Source: Marinobacter sp. ATCH36 (GTDB taxonomy: Bacteria; Pseudomonadota; Gammaproteobacteria; Pseudomonadales; Oleiphilaceae). Taken from it: a stretch of 64,000 bases of DNA. This document shows, piece after piece, positions 37,151 to 46,800 of the stretch (within the stretch, counting starts at the first letter, position 1; each line of letters opens with the position of its first letter). A program made the position numbers and the translations under genes. The stretch is taken from contig NZ_JAMJPL010000005.1 of assembly GCF_023555055.1 (NCBI RefSeq), forward strand, positions 124,001 to 188,000, written 5' to 3'. The notes under the pieces were generated by a model. That model saw nothing but the letters and a program-made list of their open reading frames with translations, made no database searches and was not told the DNA's origin.

Positions 37151-39678
37151 TGCGCATTGTCGGAATCGGAGCCTCCGCCGGCGGCCTGACAGCACTTGAA
37201 GAGTTTCTGCGCCATACGCCAACAGACACTGGCATGGCGTTTATCGTTGTACAGCATCTGGACCCCACGCAAAAAGCCCTGTTACCGGAGTTGTTGCAGC
37301 GCGTGACCACCATGCCCGTGCAGGAAGCCGTGCAAGACGCGGAGATTCTGGCCAACTGTGTCTATGTCATACCCTCCAACGCGGAATTGACGGTGGAGAA
37401 GGGTCGGCTGAAACTTGACCAACCCCGGGAGCCCCGGGGCATGCGCCTGCCCATTAATGTGTTGTTTTCATCCCTGGCCAGTGCCCGCAACGAGCGGGCG
37501 ATTGCTGTGGTGCTTTCCGGCATGGGCTCTGATGGCACACTGGGCCTGCAGGCCATCCGGGCTACAGGTGGCCTGGCGGTTGTGCAGGAACCTGGCTCTG
37601 CGGAGTTCGACGCCATGCCGCGAAGTGCCATTGCCACCGGTTGCGCAGACATAATTGCTCCGGCCAATGAGTTGCCTGGCCTCATACTCGCCTACACCAA
37701 ACGTGTGACCGAGCCCGACCAGGCTGGGCCATCGGCGAAATTGATGGAGCCGATCAAGGCCATTACCGCCATACTGCATCACCAGACCCGGCACGACTTT
37801 TCCCTGTACAAGCCCAGCACCCTGTTGCGCAGAATCGAACGCCGTATGGCGATTCATGGCATTGCAACCCTGCCTGATTATGCGCGATACCTGGAAAACA
37901 ACGACCAGGAAGTAAAGCTGTTGTTCAAAGAGATGCTAATCGGGGTGACGTCTTTTTTCCGCGATGCCGAAGCCTGGGAGTACCTGTGCGAGCATGCGCT
38001 TGAGCCCCTGATCGGGCAACTCGAACCCGGCGCTGGCCTGAGGGCGTGGGTGGTGGGCTGTTCTACCGGCGAAGAGGCCTATTCGCTGGCCATGGTGTTC
38101 ACGGAAGCATTGGAACGTTTGCAGCCCGGCAAGCATGTCAGCTTCCAGATTTTTGCCTCGGACCTGAGCCTGGAAGCCATCACCGTGGCCCGGGCGGGTC
38201 AGTACCCCGCCAGTATCGAAGGCCAGGTATCCGGGCAGCGCCTTGCCCGGTTCTTCACAAAAGACGACAACCATTACCGGATCAACCAGACCATTCGCGA
38301 CAAGGTTCTGTTCGCCCAGCATGATGTCATTCTGGACCCGCCCTTTACCAAACTCGACCTGCTGGCCTGCCGCAACCTGCTGATCTACTTTGACCCCATG
38401 CTGCAGCGCCGGCTTCTGCCGCTGTTTCACTACAGCCTGCGGGACAAAGGCCTGCTGATGTTGGGCAACTCGGAAACCGTGGGCAGGTTGAACCACCTGT
38501 TTGAGCCGCTGAAGCAAAGACTGCGGATTTACCAAAGGTTGCCCCACGATTCCATCAGTGGCTCCAGCTTTCTGTTGAAATCGTTTCCACCCCTTTCCAC
38601 TCTATCCAGGGAGCAGCCCATGTCGGCGTCCACCTTTCCCTCCAAAGGCAGCCAAAGTCTGCAGACTGCCGCCGACCACTTACTACTGCAAGGCTATTCA
38701 CCGGCGGCTGTGGTGCTTAACCGGGATGCCGATATCGTCTACATCAGCGGACGCACCGGTAAATACCTGGAACCAGCCGCCGGCAAAGCCAACTGGAATA
38801 TCCATGCCATGGCGCGGGACGGTCTGCGTACGCCGCTTTATACGGCATTGAAACAGGCTGCCATACAGCGAGACCCGGTCGAGTTGCACAACCTGGCGGT
38901 GGAAACCGGCGCCGGCGTGCAAAAGGTGGATGTAACGGTGCAGGCACTGAGCGAACCGTCAGCCCTTAAAGGCATGACCATGGTGGTATTCCGTGACCAC
39001 CCTGCAGCCGCTCGGCGCAAACGGTCGAAGCAGGCTCCGGCCACGGCGGCCGATCAGTCCGATGAAATCCTCCGTTACCAGCAGGCCATAGAGCAGTTAA
39101 GCGAAGAGGCCCGGCTTTCCAGCGAAGAACTTCAGGCCTCCAACGAAGAGCTGCAATCCACCAACGAGGAACTTCAGTCCGCCAATGAGGAACTGACGTC
39201 GTCCAAGGAAGAAATGCAGTCAATGAACGAAGAGCTGCAAACCATCAACACCGAGCTGCAAACCAAACTCGATGACCTGGCACTGGCCCAGAGCGACATG
39301 CAGAACGTGCTCAACAGCATTGAAATAGCCATTCTGTTTATGGACCAGAGCCTTAACGTGCGCCGCTATACGGCCCGGGCCGCCAGCATCATCAGCCTGC
39401 GGGAAAGCGATGTGGGGCGGCCGCTCAGCGAGCTGACCACGATACTGAAATACCCGGAACTGGAGGATGATGCCCGCAATACACTCAATACCCTGGTGGT
39501 CTCTGAAAAACAGATTGCAACCAGTGAAGGCCGCTGGTTCTCCATCCGCATCATGCCTTATCGTCGCCTTGACAACGTTATCGACGGTGTGGTCATGACC
39601 ATGGTCGATATTACGGCTACCAAAGAGCTGGAGTCGAGCTTGCGGAAGGAGTCTGCGTTGCCGCCGAGTTCGCGCTAG
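37150..39678 (+). CDS. CheB-CheR-PAS fusion, methylesterase/methyltransferase
   Basis: An 842-residue fusion. Residues 1-185 are a CheB methylesterase without a receiver: GIGASAGG (Ser9), VVQHLDP (His36) and GMGSDGTLGL (Asp) form the triad. Residues about 200-470 are a CheR SAM-dependent methyltransferase (LFKEMLIGVTSFFRD, VVGCSTGEEAYSLA, LLACRNLLIYFDPMLQ). After a linker comes a heptad-type coiled coil full of EELQSxNEEL repeats (about 650-720) and a PAS domain (about 720-830). Relatives usually continue into a histidine kinase or GGDEF module; here the protein stops shortly after PAS. ATG 37150 overlaps the previous stop. Confidence 0.92.
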   Translation: MRIVGIGASAGGLTALEEFLRHTPTDTGMAFIVVQHLDPTQKALLPELLQRVTTMPVQEAVQDAEILANCVYVIPSNAELTVEKGRLKLDQPREPRGMRLPINVLFSSLASARNERAIAVVLSGMGSDGTLGLQAIRATGGLAVVQEPGSAEFDAMPRSAIATGCADIIAPANELPGLILAYTKRVTEPDQAGPSAKLMEPIKAITAILHHQTRHDFSLYKPSTLLRRIERRMAIHGIATLPDYARYLENNDQEVKLLFKEMLIGVTSFFRDAEAWEYLCEHALEPLIGQLEPGAGLRAWVVGCSTGEEAYSLAMVFTEALERLQPGKHVSFQIFASDLSLEAITVARAGQYPASIEGQVSGQRLARFFTKDDNHYRINQTIRDKVLFAQHDVILDPPFTKLDLLACRNLLIYFDPMLQRRLLPLFHYSLRDKGLLMLGNSETVGRLNHLFEPLKQRLRIYQRLPHDSISGSSFLLKSFPPLSTLSREQPMSASTFPSKGSQSLQTAADHLLLQGYSPAAVVLNRDADIVYISGRTGKYLEPAAGKANWNIHAMARDGLRTPLYTALKQAAIQRDPVELHNLAVETGAGVQKVDVTVQALSEPSALKGMTMVVFRDHPAAARRKRSKQAPATAADQSDEILRYQQAIEQLSEEARLSSEELQASNEELQSTNEELQSANEELTSSKEEMQSMNEELQTINTELQTKLDDLALAQSDMQNVLNSIEIAILFMDQSLNVRRYTARAASIISLRESDVGRPLSELTTILKYPELEDDARNTLNTLVVSEKQIATSEGRWFSIRIMPYRRLDNVIDGVVMTMVDITATKELESSLRKESALPPSSR

Positions 39679-39838
39679 GCTCGCTCGCCCTCGCCTTGGT
39701 GGTTTAGCGAACAGACCGGGCGGCTCTCCCGAAGTACGTTGGAACCTCATCCTGAAATTGATGTTAGGCCGTAGTTCAGATCGGTTCCGGCAATGACGCT
39801 GGTGCGGAAAAGCCCTGATGAGGTGCAAGGAGAATCCA

Positions 39839-40351
39839 ATGAAAAAATTACATTCATTCGCGTTTTATGCATTAATGACACCGGCCATCGCGCTGGGCTC
39901 CAGTGCCGCTCTTGCTCAGCAGAGCACCGGCTCGCAAGTCGAGCAGGATCAGACTGGCGTCCAGAAAAACCAGAACGACATGAAATCCACAACCAGTACC
40001 TCGCAAACTGGTCAGTCTGGTATGAAGAAGGATCAGTCTGGCATGCAGAATAAAGGCTATATGGGTTCTGCACCGGCGAACGGCATACACGCGAGCAATT
40101 TGATTGGTGCCGAAGTGAGCACTACTGGCGACGAAGAAGTCGGCCCGGTGAATGACCTCATTATCGATCAGGACGGCAAGGTTGTTGGTATCGTGATCAG
40201 CGTAGGCGGATTCCTCGGCATGGGCGAAAAAGAAGTCGCCATTGGCTGGGACGACGTTCAGAAGTCCGGCAATGCCGATGAGATGGAGCTGCGCATTGAC
40301 CAGACCCGCGAAGAACTGCAGTCTGCGCCTGAATTTGAAACACAGCAGTAA
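39839..40351 (+). CDS. Secreted PRC-barrel protein
   Basis: A 170-residue exported protein with a signal peptide (MKKLHSFAFYALMTPAIALGSSAALAQQ). A low-complexity Gln/Ser/Thr-rich linker with repeats of GQSGMKKDQSGMQ type runs to about residue 75. The rest is a PRC-barrel: ASNLIGAEVSTTGDEEVGPVNDLIIDQDGKVVGIVISVGGFLGMGEKEVAIGW. AAGGAGA precedes the ATG by six bases. PRC barrels bind proteins or ligands; secreted ones occur in osmotic and heavy-metal stress clusters. A second secreted PRC-barrel gene lies at 63119. Confidence 0.9.
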   Translation: MKKLHSFAFYALMTPAIALGSSAALAQQSTGSQVEQDQTGVQKNQNDMKSTTSTSQTGQSGMKKDQSGMQNKGYMGSAPANGIHASNLIGAEVSTTGDEEVGPVNDLIIDQDGKVVGIVISVGGFLGMGEKEVAIGWDDVQKSGNADEMELRIDQTREELQSAPEFETQQ

Positions 40352-40363
40352 ACCCGAATAAAC

Positions 40364-40387
40364 GCAGAGGCGAAGGCCTCTGCTGTT
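40364..40387 (+). terminator. Terminator after the PRC-barrel gene
   Basis: GCAGAGGC-GAAG-GCCTCTGC is an 8-bp perfect stem 13 bp after the stop, followed by TGTTTC. Confidence 0.6.
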
Positions 40388-40438
40388 TCAGGCATCAACA
40401 GGCGCCATGTGCGCCATCGTTTTCTAGAGGGAACCACT

Positions 40439-40705
40439 ATGGGCATTATTATATGGTTGGTCATGGGCGGCCTGGTAGGCTGGGTTGCAAGCATGATCAT
40501 GGGCACCAACGGCCAGCAGGGTATTATCCTTAACATCGTGGTTGGCATCATCGGCGCACTGATTGGCGGATGGCTGATCGGGCCACTGGTTGGCGCCGGC
40601 TCCATCAACGAGGGCATCACCGTCATGAGTTTCGTCGTGTCGCTGATCGGCGCAGTTATCCTGCTCGCTATTCTGAGGCTTATCCGGGGCAACTCTGTAC
40701 GATGA
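40439..40705 (+). CDS. GlsB/YeaQ/YmgE family stress membrane protein
   Basis: An 88-residue inner-membrane protein with three hydrophobic segments rich in Gly: MGIIIWLVMGGLVGWVASMIMG, then IILNIVVGIIGALIGGWLIG, then ITVMSFVVSLIGAVILLAIL. This is the transglycosylase-associated/YeaQ family, induced by general stress in E. coli. The start ATG 40439 (AGAGGGA upstream) is the family start. Confidence 0.94.
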   Translation: MGIIIWLVMGGLVGWVASMIMGTNGQQGIILNIVVGIIGALIGGWLIGPLVGAGSINEGITVMSFVVSLIGAVILLAILRLIRGNSVR

Positions 40706-40715
40706 GGGGTGTGGC

Positions 40716-40747
40716 CAGCCGCGCGGAAGAACCGCGTGGCTGGAACT
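40716..40747. terminator. Hairpin after the GlsB-type gene
   Basis: CCAGCCGCGCGG-AAGAA-CCGCGTGGCTGG forms a 12-bp stem with one G-T pair. It stands between the GlsB stop and the convergent ndvB stop, but has no U tract on either strand. Confidence 0.5.
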
Positions 40748-40823
40748 CGCATCGCGTTTATGAATCCGTTGCCCTGGGGTTACTGGTGCTTGCCGTAGGC
40801 TATCAGGTTGCAAAGATGTTTCC

Positions 40824-43800
40824 TCACACACTGCTGATGTCCAGGTACACATCAACAAAGTGCTCTTGGCGGTCGTCGATCAGCGGAATGCGCATATCGG
40901 GTTGCTCGGTACCGTCCACCGTCACGCGGTTTACCTGCCCCGATGATTCACCCATGCATGTGACGGTGATGTGATAGACGGTGTCTCTGTAGCGGTAGTG
41001 GATCTTATAGCCATCCCAATCGGCCGGGACGCAGGGCGCAATCCGCAGATGGTCCACTTCAAGCTGTAGACCCAGCAGGGTTTCCACAGTCAGCCGGTAC
41101 ATCCAGCCTGCCGCCCCGGTGTACCAGGTCCAGCCTCCCCGGCCAGTGTGTGGCGACACGCCATAGATGTCCGCGCACATCACGTAGGGCTCGACCTTGT
41201 AGTGATCGATGGATTCAGGCGTGCTGCCGTGGTTCACAGGGTTGAGCATCGCGAACAGTTCCCACGCTCGCTCGGTGTCGCCCAGCATGGCAAATGCCAT
41301 CGTGGTCCAGATCGCGGCATGGGTGTATTGGCCGCCATTCTCCCGCACACCGGGGATATAGCCCTTGATGTAGCCGGGCTCCAGGTCTGATTTGTCGAAG
41401 GGCGGGTCGAGCAGCTGGATGATCTGTTTGTCGCGCCGCACCAGGCGCTGGTCAACCGCCATCATCGCCTGCCGGGCCCGAAGCCTGTCGCCACCCCTGG
41501 AGATAACCGCCCAGCTCTGGCTGATAGAATCAATCTGGCATTCCTCGTTACCGGCCGAACCCAACGGAGTGCCGTTGTCGAACCAGGCGCGCCGATACCA
41601 GGCGCCATCCCAGGCCTCGGCTTCGATATTGCTCCGCAGTTGTGTCGCCTGGGTGCTGCATAACTCGGCAAAAATCTGATCATTCCGGTCGCGGGCCAGG
41701 TCGGCAAACAACTCAAGATTCTCTACCAGGAACCAGGCCAGCCAAACGCTCTCGCCACGGCCGTCCTTGCCGACGAGATTCATGCCGTCGTTCCAGTCGC
41801 CACAGCCCATCAGCGGCAGATGATGGGGGCCGAAGCTCAGGCCGTACTTGAGCGCACGCACGCAGTGCTCGTACAGGCTGGCCGCTTCAGATGAACGCTG
41901 CGGCTGGTCGTAGTAGGCCTCCTCCTCTGCATACAGTTCTCGCCCTTCCAGGAAGTGGATGGACTCGTCGAGCACCCCGGTATCGCCAGTCGCCCGCACA
42001 TAGCGGCAGGTGGCATAGGGTAGCCACAAATAGTCATCAGCAAAATGAGTTCGTACGCCCTGTCCGTTGGGTGGGTGCCACCAGTGCTGCACGTCGCCTT
42101 TGAGGAACTGGCGACCGGCGTGCCGGAGTAGCTGCTGACGGGCGATCCATGGTGTTGCGTGGATCAGTGCCATGGTGTCCTGCAGCTGGTCGCGGAAACC
42201 GTAGGCACCACCCGACTGGTAGTAGCCGCTGCGTCCCCACAGCCTGCACGACAGGGTCTGATAAACCAGCCAGCCGTTGGCCAACACGTTCAGTGCCACA
42301 TCCGGCGTGTCGACATTGACTGCACCCAGGGTGTGGTTCCAGTGCTCCCAAACCGCTTCCAGCGCCTGCCGCGCGCCCGCCTGACCGCCATATTGCTGGA
42401 CGAGATGCCGGGCCTCGTCGGCGTTCCCAGCCGCCCCGAAGACAAAGACAATTTCATGTTCCTGGCCTGCCTCCAGTTCGACCCGGGCCTGGATCGCGGC
42501 GCACGGATCGAGACCGGCCCCGGTCCTGCCCGACAAACCCTTCCGGCGCATCGCCGCCGGATTTGCGAGCGCACCGTTGCGGCCGATGAACTCGGTGCGG
42601 TTGCCGCTAATCGACCGCTCGCGCTCGCTGGTCTGAACGAACACTACCCGGTTGGCACATTCGTGACCGTAGGCATTGCGGGCGAACAGCGCGCCCGTAT
42701 GCAGATCAATCTCGGTGACAATGTGCATCAGGTTGGCGTGCCGCCACTCGCCGAGCACCAGCTCCCAGTAACCGGTAAGGGAAAGGTTGCGCGCACGGTT
42801 AGACTGGTTATGCAGCTTGACCACCAGGAACTTGACCGGTGCGTCCATAGCGACGTAGGTATACTGTTGCGAGGCGATGCCGGCCTCAAAGTGCTCAAAT
42901 ACGCTGTAACCGAATCCATGCCGGCACACGTAGCCGGATCGGCCGCGGGCAGGCAGCGGGGTCGGCGACCAGAATGCGCCGGTTTCCTCGTCGCGGATGT
43001 AGAGCGCCTCGCCGCTGCTGTCGGAGATCGGGTCATTGTGCCAGGGAGTCAGGCGGAATTCGTGTGCGTTTTCCACCCAGGTATAGGCGCTGCCGCTCTC
43101 ACTGACGACAGTGCCAATGTGTGGGCTGGCAATTACGTTAGCCCAGGGCGCCGGCGTGGTTTGGCCGGGCTCGAGAGTGATGACGTATTCGTGGCCGTCG
43201 GGTGTGAAGCCGCCAAGGCCATTGCTGAAAATGCGCTCGCGCGGCTCCAGGGGATAAACCGTTTCGGTGCCGGCCTGCTGCGAAGGCTTGAACAGGTCTG
43301 ATGGTCTTTCTGGCGACATGCGGCGATCCACCTGCTCGATCAGGGTCTCGGCGGTGTCGCTGAAGACGATGCGGGCAACGGTCTGCAGCAGTACGCGCTC
43401 GTCCTCGGAAAGCTCTTCGGCACGCCGCACGAAGATCCCGCCCGGTTTATCGATTACCTGCGCTTCGGGCCCCGCATTGATAAGCCCCATGATCAGGTCC
43501 TGCAACTCCGCCCGATAGCCGGAGAAACCCTCGTTCACGATCACCAGATCGGCGGCCAGGCCCTTCATGCGCCAATAGGCGTGCGCCTGCACCACCTGCT
43601 TGACCAGATCAATGCGGTTGAGATCGCCAATGAATAGCAGGACGATGGGCAGGTCACCGGAAATCGCAAAACGCCACAACCCGGGCTGTCCCAGCTGGTT
43701 GCGGGCGACGATATCGGGCGCCGCACGGCGCAGGGCATTGCCGTAAATGACAGAGTTGGCCAGGCGACCAAATTTCTGGGCATCGGCTTCGGTGATATTA

Positions 43801-46800
43801 AGGTGCCGCAGCACCTCCTGACTCTGGAACCAGGCCATCTCGAAAGCGCGCTCGACGAAATGGCGGTCGCAGTATTTCTCAAGCAGGGTCAGTGCGGCCT
43901 CCCGCGTGTCCGCGACCCCGGAAATGATCTGCACCCTCGCCGATTCATCGGGAGCCAGAGTCAGCGTGCTGCGGATTGCCACACAGGGGTCAAGCACTGC
44001 CCCCTGGGTGTTTGACAAGGTTGACGGGTGGTCTTCGCTGTCCATTACCATCGGATTGGCTGCGGTGCGGCCGCGCCCAATGAAGCGGGCCCGGTCGGTC
44101 TCACAGGATGGTTGGTCGGCGACCGAGCCCGGCGCGGCCAGCAGGTGAAACATCCAGGGCGCCTGCTCGCCTGGCGTACGGGGGCGTCGGGTGCAGAGAA
44201 TTGCCCGTTGCCCGGGCAGGATTTCAGTCTGCACGAACAGATTGCTGAACGAGCGATGTGCCAGGTCCGCGTTCAGCGGCGCCAGCACCACTTCCGCGAA
44301 GCTTGTGACTTCAATGTGGCGGGTGCGGGACGACTGGTTGGTGAGCTTGACGCGACGGATCTCTACGTCGTCTTCCGGTGACACGCTGAGCTCGGTGTGC
44401 GCTTCGATCGCGTGGTCGCGCCGCCGGTACTCGGCCCGCCCCTGAACAAAAATCGCTTCGTAGTGATCCGCCGGGCGCAGGGTCGGCTGGTGCGCCGTCG
44501 ACCAGTACTTCCCGTTGTCGCGGTCACGCAGGTATATGAAGGTGCCCCAGCCATCGGAGGTAGCGTCCTCACGCCAGCGGGTGACAGCCAGGTCGCGCCA
44601 ACGGCTGGTGCTGCCACCGGCGTGGGTTGCCATGACGTGATAGCGGCCGTTCGATAGCAGGTGAACTTCGGGGAGTCGCGTTTCGGTGTCGGTAAACACA
44701 CGCATGGTTGCGCCGGCTTCTGCACTGGGCGGGCGAGCGGCGGCAATGGCCTCGGCCGCATGCGGATGCAGGGTGTCGCCCCGCTTCGGTACCCGCTCCT
44801 GCAGCAGCAGTTCGGTTGCCCGCGCGAGCGGGTCGGACATGAAGCGGCGCTGCATTGGCTGGTTGAGCAAGACATGGGCAAAGGCCAGCAGGCTCATCCC
44901 CTGGTGGTGTGCCATGAAAGTCTTCACGATGGCGTACGGTTTGCCCCGCGGCACACGCGAGGGGGTGTAGTCGATAGCCTCGTAGAAGCCGTAGGCACCG
45001 AGGAACTCCTGACCCGCCAGAGCCTGCAGATTGCGGCAGGCTTCCCGCGGCATCACCGTCAGCGCCAGCGCGCTGGCATAAGGTGCAATCACAATATCAT
45101 CGCTCAACCCGCGCTTGAGGCCGAGGCCAGGTACGCCGAAGGCCCGGTACTGGTAGACCTGATCGTAATCGGTGGCGTTGTAGCAGGACTCGGAAATCCC
45201 CCAGGGTACCGCGCGTTGACGGCCGTATTCGATCTGGCGCGACACGGCGGCCTTGCAGGTCTGATCCAGCAGGGTGCTCGGGTAGCTGGGCATTATTAGC
45301 TGCGGCATCAGGTATTCGAACATCGAGCCACTCCATGAAATCAGGCTGACGTCTCCACCATGGCTGGTCAGCAGGCGGCCGAGCCTGAACCAGTGCTTCT
45401 GCGGCACCTGTCCCTGCGCGATAAGCAGAAAACTGGCCAGGCGCGCCTCCGAAGCCAGAAGGTCGTAGCAGGCAGGATCGCGTCGGCGTTCACTGACATC
45501 GTAGCCGATGGTCAGGAGGCCACGACTGGCATCGTAGAGAAATTCGAAATCCATCTCTGCCAGCACGCCGCAACGATTCATCAGATCATCGATGAGGTCG
45601 AGCTGTGCCTGCGCGCCTGCTCCATCGGTGCGGTCGTTTGAGGCGGCCAGCTTCATCCGGGTCGGGAGCCCATCGCCCTGCCACGAATCGGGCATCAGGC
45701 TTCCGAGTTCATCACGAAGCGTACGGAACTGCTGGTCGAATGCCCGCGCCCAATAAACCAGCTCGCCATCAATGTCGACATCCACCGGCAGCCATGTAAA
45801 CAAGGCCTTGTTGGTTCGCAGAATCTGGTCCAGCGCGCTGACGGCGGCAGCCAGCGTTAGCGGCTGACCTTCCTGCATGAGGTCCCCCAGGTTGCCTTGC
45901 AGCACACGGATGTGTTCCGCCAGTTCGGGGGCCGGTGAGGCAGGCAACTGGTCGGCCAATACCTGCAGGGTGTCCTGCAGGCCTTGCAACGCGCTGAACG
46001 CCAGCACCGGCTGGCTTTTCAGCTCAGCCAGCCCCGCCTGCAGGGTGAGAAGGCTGCCGGCAAGGTTGCCACTGTCCACTGAAGAGACGTATCGCGGGTG
46101 GAGCGGTTGCAGCGTTCGGGTGTTGTACCAGTTGTAAAAATGGCCGCGGTAGCGTTCCAGCCTTTCCATCGTGGTGAGGGTATTGTCGATGCGTTGCAGG
46201 CAATCTCCTACCGTGAGATAACCGAAATCCACCGCAGCCAGGTCGGCCAGCAGCGCCATGCCAATGTTGGTAGGTGAGGTTCGCGAGGCGATGGCCGGCG
46301 CAGGATAGTCCTGGAAGTTGTCGGGCGGCAGCCAGTTATCATCAGGGCCGACGAAGTCGGCGAAGTAGCGCCAGGTACGGCGGGCCGCGGCGCGCAGGAA
46401 AACCTGTTGCTCGACGCTCAGGCCCGGGCTGGGGGCGATCAGCGGCTGGCTGATCCACCAGCCGACGACGGGCGACACCAGCCACAGCAGCAGGATGGGG
46501 CCTGCGACGAGCCCTGCCGCCAATGTGCTCCCCGCCATAACCAGAGCCACGCCCACCACCACCGAAAGAGCCGGCGAAACCCACATCTCCCGGATAAAAT
46601 CAGCCAGCGACCGGCATGCATTGCGGCGGGCGTAGCCGGGCAGTTGCCACATCAACAAGCCCCGTCGCGTGAACGGCATGCGTGCGCCCGAGCGCCAGAT
46701 CGCTCCCAGGACAATCCGTGTGTCATAGGGCAAAAAGGCCAGGATCAGTAGAGCAAGCGCGATTGGACGGCCGGCGGACTTTCCGGTCAGGCTCAGGTGC

